Shown here one piece after another: positions 51,899 to 60,878 of a stretch of 64,000 nt of DNA. Every line of letters starts with the position of its first letter. Position 1 is the stretch's first letter. A program made the translations under genes and the position numbers. The DNA is taken from assembly GCF_012932675.1 (NCBI RefSeq), contig NZ_JAAIIF010000008.1, positions 1-64,000 of the forward strand. The letters are read 5' to 3'. Source of the DNA: Bifidobacterium erythrocebi (lineage in GTDB: Bacteria; Actinomycetota; Actinomycetes; Actinomycetales; Bifidobacteriaceae). The notes below the pieces were generated by a model. That model did not search any database. It saw only the letters and a list, made by a program, of their open reading frames with translations, and was not told the DNA's origin.

Positions 51899-53578
51899 AT
51901 GGTTCACATGCCCCAAGTCGATACCGCATCCAAAACCGCCGGAAGTCGCGTGCGCCGCGCCGCGACGGCACTTGTGGCGGTGTGCTGCACGCTGACGATG
52001 ATGGCCGGGTGCGGAACCTCCGGCAACGCCGCGGACTCTTCCGACTCGCGCAGCTCGATCATCACCGTGAACAGCACCGAGCCGACCAAGGGGCTGATCC
52101 CCAGCAACACTAACGACATGGCAGGCTGGCGCATCGCCTCGCTGATCTACGACGGACTGGTCACCTTCAGCACCTCCGGCGAGCTGCAGTACGTCGAAGC
52201 GAAGAGCATCACCGCCAATAAGGACGCCACCGAGTACACCATCACGCTCAAGCCGAATCTGAAGTTCAGCGACGGCGAGAAAATCACCGCCTCCACCTAC
52301 GCCAAGTCGTGGTCGTTCGCCGCGAACGCCGCCAACGGCCAGGTCGGCGCGTCCACGCTCGCCACCATCAAGGGGTACGACGAGCTGCAGAACGCCAACG
52401 GCGACAAGAACGCCCAGCTGTCCGGCCTGCACGTCGTCAACAGCAGCACGCTGAAGGTCGAACTCAACCAGCCGGATTCGTCGTTCCCGTACAAGGTGGG
52501 CGACATCGCGTTCCTGCCGATCAGCTCCAAGGCGATCAAGGACCCGGAGACCTACGGCAAGAAGCCCGTCGGCAACGGCCCGTACAAGCTGAAGTCCTGG
52601 ACGGTGAACGAAGACCTCGAACTGGTGAAGGACCCCTCATACACCGGTCCGCGCAAGCCGAAGAACAACGGCATCGACTTCCGCGTGTACCAAAGCCTCA
52701 ACGCCGCCTACTCCGACCTGCTCGCCGGCAACCTGGACGTGCTCGACAGCATCCCCACGGTGGCGCTGAGCAGCTACCGCAAGGAAAGCCGGATCAAGGC
52801 GGTGAACAAGCAGGGCCCGTCGTTCGTGTCGTTCACCATCCCGCAGAGCCTCAAGCATTTCCAAGGCGAGGAGGGCCGCCTGCGCCGCGCGGCCATCAGC
52901 CGCGCCATCGACCGCAAGTCCATCTCCAAGGCCATATTCCGCAACACCGTCACGCCGGCCACCGATTTCCTGGCCCCGGTGATCAAGGGGCACAGCACCA
53001 AGCTCGACACCGACGGCGTGCTCTCCTACGATGCGGCCAAGGCCCGCGAACTGTGGAAGCAGGCCGACGCCATCTCCCCGTGGAGCGGCGAGTTCCGCAT
53101 CGCCTACGGTGCCGACTCGACCGACAAGGAATGGGTCGATGCCACGGTGAACTCCATCAAGAACGTGCTGGGCATCGACGCGAAGTCGTACCCGTTCTCC
53201 ACGTCAAAGGAGCTGAGCAGCGCCATCAACGAGCGCAGTGTGGGAGCGGCGTTCAAGTCGGGCTTGCAATCCGACTACCCACACCCGGAAGGCTACCTGG
53301 TGCAGGGCTATGACTCCTCGCAGGCCGACGGCAAGGGGCTGAACAACGGCGATTACAAGAGCGCCGAGTTCGACGCCCTGATCGACAAGGCTTCCGCGCA
53401 GCCCGACCTCGACAAGGCCGTGTCCACGTATCAGGAAGCGCAGAAGGTGCTGCTCAAGGACCTGCCCGTGATCCCGCTGTGGTACAAGAACGTCACCGCC
53501 GCCTCCGGAAAGCACGTGAACGCGGACTTCAACTACATGGGCGTTCCCGACTACGTGACCATCACCAAGTCCCGGTAG
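51899..53578 (+). CDS. Family 5 (oligopeptide-type) ABC substrate-binding lipoprotein
   Basis: This 559-residue exported lipoprotein has a lipobox LTMMAGC around residue 37 after a hydrophobic stretch, followed by typical family-5 motifs: STEPTKGLIPSNTNDMAGWRIASLIYDGLV, YTITLKPNLKFSDGEKITA, GNGPYKLKSWTVNEDLELVKDPSY and DLPVIPLWYKN. The family binds peptides or other larger solutes. No permease or ATPase gene is near, so it must share a transporter encoded elsewhere. The ATG at 51899 follows GAAAGG. It lies upstream of an alpha-galactosidase. Confidence 0.9.
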   Translation: MVHMPQVDTASKTAGSRVRRAATALVAVCCTLTMMAGCGTSGNAADSSDSRSSIITVNSTEPTKGLIPSNTNDMAGWRIASLIYDGLVTFSTSGELQYVEAKSITANKDATEYTITLKPNLKFSDGEKITASTYAKSWSFAANAANGQVGASTLATIKGYDELQNANGDKNAQLSGLHVVNSSTLKVELNQPDSSFPYKVGDIAFLPISSKAIKDPETYGKKPVGNGPYKLKSWTVNEDLELVKDPSYTGPRKPKNNGIDFRVYQSLNAAYSDLLAGNLDVLDSIPTVALSSYRKESRIKAVNKQGPSFVSFTIPQSLKHFQGEEGRLRRAAISRAIDRKSISKAIFRNTVTPATDFLAPVIKGHSTKLDTDGVLSYDAAKARELWKQADAISPWSGEFRIAYGADSTDKEWVDATVNSIKNVLGIDAKSYPFSTSKELSSAINERSVGAAFKSGLQSDYPHPEGYLVQGYDSSQADGKGLNNGDYKSAEFDALIDKASAQPDLDKAVSTYQEAQKVLLKDLPVIPLWYKNVTAASGKHVNADFNYMGVPDYVTITKSR

Positions 53579-53614
53579 TCCTTGGGCAATTGACGGCCGG
53601 TTCCATGTCGGATT

Positions 53615-53668
53615 CATAGGGCGTATCGTCTCCCACCTGAAGAAAGGTAGGTAACGATGCGCCCTATG
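53615..53668. promoter_or_regulatory. Inverted repeat between the binding-protein gene and alpha-galactosidase
   Basis: The arms catagggcgtatcgt (53615-53629) and acgatgcgccctatg (53654-53668) pair with one mismatch around a 24-base loop. It could be a terminator without a U-tract or a regulatory structure. Confidence 0.5.
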
Positions 53669-53696
53669 CGTATCTAGGACGTATTGGTAAAAAAGA

Positions 53697-53710
53697 GTAA
53701 AACGTTTAGA
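53697..53710. promoter_or_regulatory. LacI-type operator candidate ahead of the alpha-galactosidase gene
   Basis: Gtaaaacgtttaga contains the palindromic core aaacgttt, with CG at its centre as in LacI-family sites. A TATGAT box lies at 53733-53738, about 45 bases before the start codon. Sugar-dependent repression is plausible but not shown. Confidence 0.4.
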
Positions 53711-53782
53711 AAAAACGGAGGCATGTTTACCATATGATTAGCGGGCATCGCAGTGGATGCCGCATCATTCAAAGGAGAAGAC

Positions 53783-56056
53783 ATGCAAGCCATGCAGACC
53801 GATCGCGGGGCTGCGATCCTCGTAAACGAGCAGAACCGGCAATTCCATCTGACCAACGGGCGTATCAGCTACATCATCAAGGCGGACGAACAGGGGACGT
53901 TGCTCAGCCTGTATTTCGGCAAGGCCGTGCCCGACCGTGAGGACTTCGGTTACCTGGTGGAACTCGCCCACAGACCCACATCGACATGCCGTATCGATGG
54001 CGATCTGCATTACTCACTCGAGCATCTGCGTCAGGAATACCCCGAATACGGCACCGGCGACTACCGCACGCCGGCCATCGCCGTCCGTCAGCCCAACGGA
54101 TCCGACATGGTGGACCTGACCTATGCCGGCTATCGTGTGCGTGCGGGCAAGCCGAAGCTCGAAGGATTGCCGGCCACCTACGTGGAGAGCGAAGATGATG
54201 CTGCGACATTGAGCATCGACCTTGTCGACAAGCTTATCGGTCTGACCGTCACCCTGAACTACACGGTGTTCGCCGACAAACCGGCAGTGGCGCGCAGCGT
54301 CGTCATCGGCAACAAGGGCCCCGGAGCGTTGAGCGTGGAACGAGCCATGAGCCTGAGCCTAGACCTGCCCGACAGCGACTATGACATGACCGAATTCACC
54401 GGGGCTTGGTCCAGGGAACGCCACCCGCACACCCAGCATCTGCACCACGGTACCCAACAGATCGAATCGCTGCGCAACGCCAGCGGGCACTTCGCCAATC
54501 CGGTCGCGGCCTTCGCCAGGCCCGGAACCACCGAGGAGCGCGGCGAGGTCATCGGACTGGCATTCGAATACTCCGGCAACTTCGACCTGCACGCCGAAGT
54601 GGACACCTATGACGTCACGCGATTGCAGGTCGGCATCAACGAACGTGGCTTTGCGTGGCATCTTGATCCTGGGGAGACCTTCCAGACGCCCGAGGCGCTG
54701 ATCGCCTATTCCGACGAGGGCTACGACGGTATGAGCCGCACCTTCCACCGTCTGGTGCTGGACAATATTGTGCGCGGGCCATGGAAGCGGCGCGAACGTC
54801 CGATCCTGATCAACAACTGGGAGGCGACGTATTTCGACTTCGACGAGGACAAGCTCGTCGACATCGCACGTACGGCCAAGCAGGCCGGCGTGGAACTGTT
54901 CGTGCTCGACGATGGTTGGTTCGGCGCGCGCAACGGCGACACCGCCGGCCTGGGAGATTGGACGCCGAACCTGAGCAAGTTGCCGCATGGGTTGGCCGGA
55001 TTGTCGAAGAGAATCAACGATCTCGGCCTGAAATTCGGTCTATGGTTCGAACCGGAGATGGTGAACAAGGATTCCGACCTGTACCGTGCGCACCCGGATT
55101 GGGCGGTCCACACCCCAGGGCGCCGCATGGATCACGGGCGCAACGAATACCTGCTGAACTTCGCGAACAAGGAAGTGGTCGACAACATCTACGGGCAGAT
55201 GAGCCGTCTGCTCGACGAGGCGAACATCGCCTACATCAAATGGGATATGAATCGGTTCGTTTCCGAAGGCTACGATGTGACACGCAGCGCCGAACGCCAA
55301 GGCGAGGCCTATCATCGCTACATCCTGGGCGTCTACGATCTGCTCGAGCGCCTGTTGCGGCGCTTCCCGGACCTCATCATCGAGGGATGCGCTTCGGGAG
55401 GCGGCCGTTTCGACATGGGCATGCTGTACTACACGCCGCAGATCTGGTGCTCGGACGATACGGATGCCATCGAACGTCTGAAGATCCAATACGGCACCAG
55501 CTACTTCTACCCGTTGTCCGCCATGGGAGCGCACGTATCCGTTGTGCCCAATCATCAGACGAATCGCATCACGCCGATCGAGACGCGGGCGAATGTGGCC
55601 ATGTTCGGCACATTCGGCTACGAACTCGACCTGAACACTCTCAGCGAAGAGGAATTCGGCAAGGTGCGCAGTCAGGTCGAATTCTTCAAGCACTACCGTG
55701 AAATCATCCATACAGGCGACTTCCACCGCCTCATCTCACCGGACGGCAACGAACAGGCCGCATGGATGGTGGTTTCCCGTGACCGCAGAACCGCTATCGT
55801 GGCGGACTATCGCATCCTGCTCACCCCGAACAGCAGGTATACGAGACTGCGTCTGCGCGGCCTCGACGGCAACACGGAATACCGTGTTTCGTGCAGCGGG
55901 GCATCTTCCATCGACGGCGGAACGTTCACCGGGGCCGAGCTGATGCATATCGGCATGGTCACTTCCGACGGTTCATGCGGCGAAATGAGCGATGACGAAC
56001 CGCTCGGTAAAGCCAGCGACTTCTCGTCCAGACTGTTCGTGCTCACCGCCGAATAA
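53783..56056 (+). CDS. aga: Alpha-galactosidase, glycoside hydrolase family 36
   Basis: This 757-residue enzyme without a signal peptide hydrolyses raffinose-type sugars and melibiose inside the cell. The nucleophile Asp is in YIKWDMNRF (about residue 483) and the acid/base Asp is in EGCASGGGRFDMG (about residue 547). Substrate-site segments (INNWEATYFDFDE, FVLDDGWFGARNGD, GLWFEPEMVN) are all present. The ATG at 53783 follows AAAGGAGA. Raffinose-family sugars are a common diet-derived substrate for bifidobacteria. No transporter operon is attached here. Confidence 0.95.
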   Translation: MQAMQTDRGAAILVNEQNRQFHLTNGRISYIIKADEQGTLLSLYFGKAVPDREDFGYLVELAHRPTSTCRIDGDLHYSLEHLRQEYPEYGTGDYRTPAIAVRQPNGSDMVDLTYAGYRVRAGKPKLEGLPATYVESEDDAATLSIDLVDKLIGLTVTLNYTVFADKPAVARSVVIGNKGPGALSVERAMSLSLDLPDSDYDMTEFTGAWSRERHPHTQHLHHGTQQIESLRNASGHFANPVAAFARPGTTEERGEVIGLAFEYSGNFDLHAEVDTYDVTRLQVGINERGFAWHLDPGETFQTPEALIAYSDEGYDGMSRTFHRLVLDNIVRGPWKRRERPILINNWEATYFDFDEDKLVDIARTAKQAGVELFVLDDGWFGARNGDTAGLGDWTPNLSKLPHGLAGLSKRINDLGLKFGLWFEPEMVNKDSDLYRAHPDWAVHTPGRRMDHGRNEYLLNFANKEVVDNIYGQMSRLLDEANIAYIKWDMNRFVSEGYDVTRSAERQGEAYHRYILGVYDLLERLLRRFPDLIIEGCASGGGRFDMGMLYYTPQIWCSDDTDAIERLKIQYGTSYFYPLSAMGAHVSVVPNHQTNRITPIETRANVAMFGTFGYELDLNTLSEEEFGKVRSQVEFFKHYREIIHTGDFHRLISPDGNEQAAWMVVSRDRRTAIVADYRILLTPNSRYTRLRLRGLDGNTEYRVSCSGASSIDGGTFTGAELMHIGMVTSDGSCGEMSDDEPLGKASDFSSRLFVLTAE

Positions 56057-56086
56057 TTCCAGCCGTCGTGCCGTCAGCGTTTGCTC

Positions 56087-56128
56087 GCCCCTACCCGGTT
56101 CCGCCGTTGTGTGGAGCAGGGTAGGGGC
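56087..56128 (+). terminator. Hairpin after the alpha-galactosidase gene
   Basis: The arms gcccctaccc and gggtaggggc (10 bases) enclose a 22-base loop, followed by ttcgcat. It lies 30 bases after the stop. Confidence 0.65.
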
Positions 56129-56313
56129 TTCGCATATTCCGGCGGTTCCTGCGACGGGTTCTACTGGGTTCGCTGCAAGCGGATGGGCTGAGCGGCGAAT
56201 GCACGGCGCGCGTCCCCGCGCAGTGGAACGATGGGAACCCGGTACAAGCCGGCATCCGTGCGCGAATGAAAGTAAAAGAGAGAGCACGGTGGAGAACGAC
56301 AGTGGGAGAGGGA

Positions 56314-57636
56314 ATGGCAAGTATGCGGACAGAGCCGAACGGCGATGGCACTGCGGAGGCAGGCGAACGGCAGGAACCACGATTCGGCAGGCTGCCGTCG
56401 CTGATCGTGGCGGTGGCGGTGATCGGTGTGCTGATCGGCGTGGCCGCAGGGCTGCTCACGATGATGTTGTATGGTGTCGAACACCTGTTCCTCGGATACG
56501 TCGAAAGCGGTGACATGCCTGGGCCATTCGGCGTTCCCGCATGGCGTCGCGCGCTCTCTGTGTTCGTGGGGCTTACGATCGCCGCCGTCGCCTGGTGGTT
56601 GCTGCGCACCCGCACGGCACGGGTGCCGTCCGTGAAGAAGGCCGTGAACGGCGATCGCATGCCGGCATGGCAGACGGTCGTGCACGTGCTGCTGCAGATT
56701 TTCATCGTCGGCACCGGCGCCTCGATCGGTCGTGAGGTCGCGCCTCGCGAACTGGGCGCACTGTTCGGTCAGCGTTTCGCGCGGTGGATCCGTCTCGGCC
56801 CGCGCGATACGCGCATGCTCGTGGCCATCACCGCCGCCGCCGGTCTCGCCGGCGTATACAACGCGCCATTGGCCGGTACGTTTTTCGCCACGGAGATCCT
56901 GCTTGCCGACATCAGCGCGGAGACCGTCTCGCTTGCCTTCGGCTGCTCGGCGTTGGCGTCGTGGACGGCGTCCCTGGTCAAAGGCACGCACGTGTTCTAT
57001 GCCATCGGGCAGGTGGATGGCCTGTTCACCTCCGACCTGATCGGATTCGCCATCGTGGCCGGACTCGTGTGCGGTCTGTTCGGCGCGCTCTTCCGCAGGG
57101 GGTCGTCGTGGGCCGAAAGCCACCAATCCTCGGGTACGGCGATTCTGTGGACGCTGCCGTTGGCCGGTCTGCTGACGGGCGTGGTGGCGCTCTGGGTGCC
57201 GCAGGTCATGGGCAATGGCCGTGCCACGGCCCAGATGGGGTTCTCCAGTGCGATTGAATGGTCGGTCGTTCCGGTGCTGGCGCTGTCGTTCGTGGCCAAG
57301 GCCGTGGTGACGTTGCTCACCATCAGGGCCGGCGCATCGGGCGGCGTGCTGCAGCCGGGCATCGCGCTGGGCGCCTCGATGGGAGCGCTGCTCGGCGTGG
57401 TCTGGATGATGATGTTCCACTCCAATTCGATCGGCGTGTACGCGCTGGTCGGCGCATGCGCGTTGCTTGCGGCCTCGCAGAAGGCGCCGCTGATGGCCAT
57501 GTGCCTGGTGATGGAGCTGGCCGATGCGCCGTTGAACCTGTTCGTTCCCGTGGGGTGCGCCGTCGCCGTTGCCGGGCTGGTGAGCTGTGTGCTGTCGCCC
57601 AGGCTTTCGGCATGGCATCCGCTGGAACGCCGCTGA
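56314..57636 (+). CDS. ClC-type chloride channel/antiporter
   Basis: This is a protein of about 440 residues with ten or more membrane helices. The gating-glutamate region reads GTGASIGREVAPRELGALFGQRF (the usual motif is GREGP, with the Glu kept), and the late GVLQPGIALGASMGALLG corresponds to the GxFxP helix. The first anion motif (GSGIP) is not clearly recognisable. ClC proteins move chloride or fluoride, often in exchange for protons. The start is uncertain among 56266, 56314 and 56323; GGGAGAGGGA precedes 56314. Confidence 0.85.
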   Translation: MASMRTEPNGDGTAEAGERQEPRFGRLPSLIVAVAVIGVLIGVAAGLLTMMLYGVEHLFLGYVESGDMPGPFGVPAWRRALSVFVGLTIAAVAWWLLRTRTARVPSVKKAVNGDRMPAWQTVVHVLLQIFIVGTGASIGREVAPRELGALFGQRFARWIRLGPRDTRMLVAITAAAGLAGVYNAPLAGTFFATEILLADISAETVSLAFGCSALASWTASLVKGTHVFYAIGQVDGLFTSDLIGFAIVAGLVCGLFGALFRRGSSWAESHQSSGTAILWTLPLAGLLTGVVALWVPQVMGNGRATAQMGFSSAIEWSVVPVLALSFVAKAVVTLLTIRAGASGGVLQPGIALGASMGALLGVVWMMMFHSNSIGVYALVGACALLAASQKAPLMAMCLVMELADAPLNLFVPVGCAVAVAGLVSCVLSPRLSAWHPLERR

Positions 57637-57696
57637 AGCCGGAGGACTACCGCGGATTCAGGCGTGGCCCGGCGATTCCAGAAATAGGGCGATATA

Positions 57697-57736
57697 CGTT
57701 CGGCCTCCATACTCGGGTGAGTATGGGGGCCGAACG
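57697..57736. terminator. Bidirectional hairpin between the ClC gene and the Ser-rich gene
   Basis: The 18-base arms cgttcggcctccatactc and gagtatgggggccgaacg (one mismatch) enclose a 4-base loop between two converging genes. Confidence 0.75.
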
Positions 57737-57753
57737 CGTTCATCTCATTGGAA

Positions 57754-58809
57754 TCAGTTGGAACCGGTGGACGATGAGGAATCGCCGGTACCGCTGCTCG
57801 TGCTTCCGGTGCTGCCGGAATCCGTGCCGGAGGTCGACCCGGAGTTGCCGCTGGTGCCGGAGTTCGTGGAGCTGGAAGATCCGGCGGATCCGCTGGTGCC
57901 GGAGCTGGAGGACCCGGAGCTGGAGGATCCGGAATTGCCGGAGTTCGTGGAGCTGCCGGAGCTGCTGGAATTGCCGGAGCTGCTTGACCCGGAGTTGCCG
58001 CTGGTGCCGGAGGTGGAACCCTTGTTGGAATTCGTCGACCCGGAGGTGGAATCCGTGCCGGTGCCGTTCTGCCCATTGGAGTTCGAATAGCCGTACTGCG
58101 TGTCGTCGCCGTAGCCGTTGTGTTGCCTATGGGTGCCGTACTCGTTCGGGTCCGAACCGTCGGTTTCCTGATCGTCCTGATCGGTGCCGCTGTCCGGCTT
58201 TTCGACGACGGAGGATTTGCCGGTCATGTCGCGAACCACGGTATCGGTGCCCTTGCCCTGCGTGAACAGCAGCACCACGCCGGCGGTGATCGCCACGCCG
58301 ACCAGGCCGCTGATCAACGACACCACGATGGCCATGCGCTTGACGTTGTGATGGCGGACCTGGGCGAAAGTCTGCACCTTGCCGTCCTCGCCGGAGGCGG
58401 AGGGGAGCGTTCCGCTCGATACGACGGTGCGGGGCTGCTCCACCGAGGCCATGTCGGCCGTGTCCTGAGTTTGCGGGGACTGCCCGTCCGATTCGTCTCC
58501 GGCCTGTGCCGCGCCTTCGGATACGGCGGCACTCGTCTGTTCCGCCTTGTCAGGCGAGTCGGCTGAATCCGTGGCGTCCGTCTTATCCGATGAACCGCTC
58601 AGCGGGTTCGCCTCCTGCAGCTTTTCGCCGGAAGCCTTCAATACGTTCTGGTAGACCTTGCCGGCCACCGTGGAGATGATGTAGCTGGCCGCGGCACCGA
58701 TGGTGGAACCGGCGATGCCGATCTTGCCGGCCAGAAAGAACGAGGTGATCGCGGCGAGTGAGCCCGCGATGATCTGCGATATGGATATGCCTTCGAAAAA
58801 CTTCTTCAC
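57754..58809 (-). CDS. Membrane protein with long Ser/Gly/Thr/Asn-rich tail
   Basis: This protein of about 351 residues starts VKKFFEGISISQIIAG (GTG at 58809; a longer frame from ATG 58887 exists). It has two or three hydrophobic segments: AGSLAAITSFFLAGKIGIAGS near the N-terminus and MAIVVSLISGLVGVAITAGVVLLF around residue 180. The last ~110 residues are almost only Ser, Gly, Thr and Asn (TSGTSGNSGSSSSG-like repeats). That looks like a flexible, probably surface-exposed stalk. No family is recognised. Confidence 0.7.
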   Translation of the reverse strand: MKKFFEGISISQIIAGSLAAITSFFLAGKIGIAGSTIGAAASYIISTVAGKVYQNVLKASGEKLQEANPLSGSSDKTDATDSADSPDKAEQTSAAVSEGAAQAGDESDGQSPQTQDTADMASVEQPRTVVSSGTLPSASGEDGKVQTFAQVRHHNVKRMAIVVSLISGLVGVAITAGVVLLFTQGKGTDTVVRDMTGKSSVVEKPDSGTDQDDQETDGSDPNEYGTHRQHNGYGDDTQYGYSNSNGQNGTGTDSTSGSTNSNKGSTSGTSGNSGSSSSGNSSSSGSSTNSGNSGSSSSGSSSSGTSGSAGSSSSTNSGTSGNSGSTSGTDSGSTGSTSSGTGDSSSSTGSN

Positions 58810-59097
58810 GGTACCCGACCATAGCCAGCGGTACTGGAACGACACTGAGACAAAGGTGAAAAGTTTGCAATCTTTGCAAACCTGCATGGGCTTTCACATG
58901 ACGGCGGAGACGGGACCCTTTTCGGGCATGGCAGGGGAGCGCTCCGAGGCCCGTTCCCAAGGCCGAATTCCCACGGTGGCAGGCATCCTGTGGGTGGCTT
59001 CCTGCAACGTGAATATTGTCACACCGCCATGCCGTGCGGCGAATCCCCAGGAACGATAGGCTTGGCGTAGATGCAGTTCAACGACGAAAGGAACATC

Positions 59098-59502
59098 ATG
59101 GCAACCATCACCCCCGAAATGAAGGAATTCATCGAGCACAACCTTGGCTGGGTCGCCACCGTCTCGCCGCAAGGGCAGGTGGATCTCGGTCCGAAGATGT
59201 CCACGTTCGTGATCGACGACAACCATATCGGCTACCACGAGCGCACGGCCGGCCAGATCATGAGCGATCTGCGCAACGGGTCGCCGCTGGTCATCGCCTA
59301 CGCGAATCTGGAGGAACGCAAGGGATACCGCTTCCGCGGCACCGTCACCCTGCACGATGACGACGCTCTGTACGAGGAGCAGGTCCGTGTGGCCGAGGCC
59401 AGGGGCACGAAGAAGCCCGCCGTCATCCCGGTGCTTGAAGTCACCGAGATCCAGGATCTGACGCCCGGTGCCACGGCGGGCAAGACCATCAGTAAGGATT
59501 GA
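59098..59502 (+). CDS. Pyridoxamine 5'-phosphate oxidase-family (flavin-binding split-barrel) protein
   Basis: This 134-residue protein has the family's N-terminal strand pattern (HNLGWVATVSPQGQVDLGPKMSTFVIDDNHIGY), then TAGQIMSDLRNGSPLVIAYAN and YRFRGTVTLHDDDALYEEQV. Such small proteins bind FMN or F420 and act on varied substrates, and the specific reaction is unknown. The ATG at 59098 follows GAAAGGA. Confidence 0.85.
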   Translation: MATITPEMKEFIEHNLGWVATVSPQGQVDLGPKMSTFVIDDNHIGYHERTAGQIMSDLRNGSPLVIAYANLEERKGYRFRGTVTLHDDDALYEEQVRVAEARGTKKPAVIPVLEVTEIQDLTPGATAGKTISKD

Positions 59503-59525
59503 GCGCCGCCGAACGTCTAGGCATG

Positions 59526-59592
59526 GATTCCGGCCGGTCCGCTTGAGATGGCGATCCCACGAGGATCGATTCGGAGCGGAACGGCCGGAATC
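59526..59592. terminator. Long hairpin between converging genes
   Basis: The arms gattccggccggtccgct and agcggaacggccggaatc (one mismatch) enclose a loop with a second small stem (cgatcc..ggatcg). It probably terminates both genes. Confidence 0.7.
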
Positions 59593-59593
59593 G

Positions 59594-60796
59594 TCATGAT
59601 TGCTTGTGGGTGCGGAACAACAGATGCTCTCCGGATGGTGATGTGGTGGCGAACAGATACGTATCCCCGCCGTCCTTCAGCTTGAGCTTGCGGCGCAATG
59701 CGGCGACGGGCATCGGGAAGTTGCGCACTGCGATGTTCGCCTTGGCCACGCCTTCGAGCGCACTGCGCAGCTCGCGCTTGTTCATCGTGCATACCGCGTC
59801 GATGGCGAACGAACGCCCCGGGAAGTCGGCCACGGGCTCGACGCTGGTGAACAGGTGGCTGTTCGGCGCGATCTGGCGCACGCCGAACCGTCGCTCGATC
59901 AGGGCGAAGCAGCCGGCCTTCATGATCGACGCGTTCGGCTCGTACAGGAACCGCGCCTCGGCAAGGGCAGGAGCATTCTCGGCGGGCGCGCAAGTGTCTG
60001 CCGAATCAATGGCATAGTCGATGACACTGCCGTCGTCCACACAGACCATGCGCGGCGACGTGCGGCGTTCCCTGCCGATGACCAGCAGCAGCTCCTTGCA
60101 TTCGTCACCGGCCGAGACGATATGGATCTCGTGGACCAGCCCGTCGAAATCCTCCAAGGTCTTGTGCCAATCCAGCATGGGGGAGAGCTTGACCATGACA
60201 TGCGGCGCCTTCTCCAGCAGCGTATCGATGAGCTCCAGCACGTTGGGCGTGCAATCGGCGATGGCATAGGTACGCGCGCCGTGCGCGTCGCGTCTCGCCG
60301 GATCGAGAAAGACCAGCGTCGCCGGATCCATGGCACCGGCGAAACGTTCGGCCTCATCGTTCACAACGGCGACGTTCCGCAATCCCAGCGCGGCCATATT
60401 ATGCTCGGCCAGCTCGCATAGATGCGGTTGCCGCTCCACATACGTCGCATGGGCGAACACGCGCGCCATATACGAGCAATCAACCCCGAACCCACCGGTC
60501 AGATCGACCAGCGAACCGTTCGCCGCAGCGTCATCGCCGGTCACCCGCCGCGCGACCTCGGCCTTGTACCGTGCCGTCGCCTGCGACGAACACTGCTCCA
60601 TCGACAGATGCGGCGGATAGATCACGCCATCGCACGCCGCCCAGTCCGGAAGCTTCACGCGGGCGGTCTGCCAACCGGCGATCTGGTCGAGCGCCACGGG
60701 CATATCGACCGGGCCGCCGCGCTTCGCATGCAACGCCAGATCTCGAACATTCTCCATACGGTGCGCCGCAACGAACGCACGGGTCTCTTCATTCAT
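59594..60796 (-). CDS. Class I SAM-dependent methyltransferase with THUMP-like domain
   Basis: This 400-residue protein has the SAM-binding motif GSLVDLTGGFGVDCSYMA (about residues 95-112), EAERFAGAMDPATLVFLDPARRD (NPPY-like position) and a C-terminal THUMP-like region (CFALIERRFGVRQIAPNSHLFTS, VRNFPMPVAALRRKLKLKDGGDTYLFAT). The family is conserved in actinobacteria and probably modifies RNA, though the target is not known. The start MNEETRAFVAAH is chosen over a poor longer extension. Confidence 0.87.
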   Translation of the reverse strand: MNEETRAFVAAHRMENVRDLALHAKRGGPVDMPVALDQIAGWQTARVKLPDWAACDGVIYPPHLSMEQCSSQATARYKAEVARRVTGDDAAANGSLVDLTGGFGVDCSYMARVFAHATYVERQPHLCELAEHNMAALGLRNVAVVNDEAERFAGAMDPATLVFLDPARRDAHGARTYAIADCTPNVLELIDTLLEKAPHVMVKLSPMLDWHKTLEDFDGLVHEIHIVSAGDECKELLLVIGRERRTSPRMVCVDDGSVIDYAIDSADTCAPAENAPALAEARFLYEPNASIMKAGCFALIERRFGVRQIAPNSHLFTSVEPVADFPGRSFAIDAVCTMNKRELRSALEGVAKANIAVRNFPMPVAALRRKLKLKDGGDTYLFATTSPSGEHLLFRTHKQS

Positions 60797-60878
60797 CACC
60801 CCATCATTGTAAAGTCGCACGGCCCGGGCACGGCGGGGCGCGGGCGGCGGAGAGGCGCGAAGGATATACAGTGTGGGT

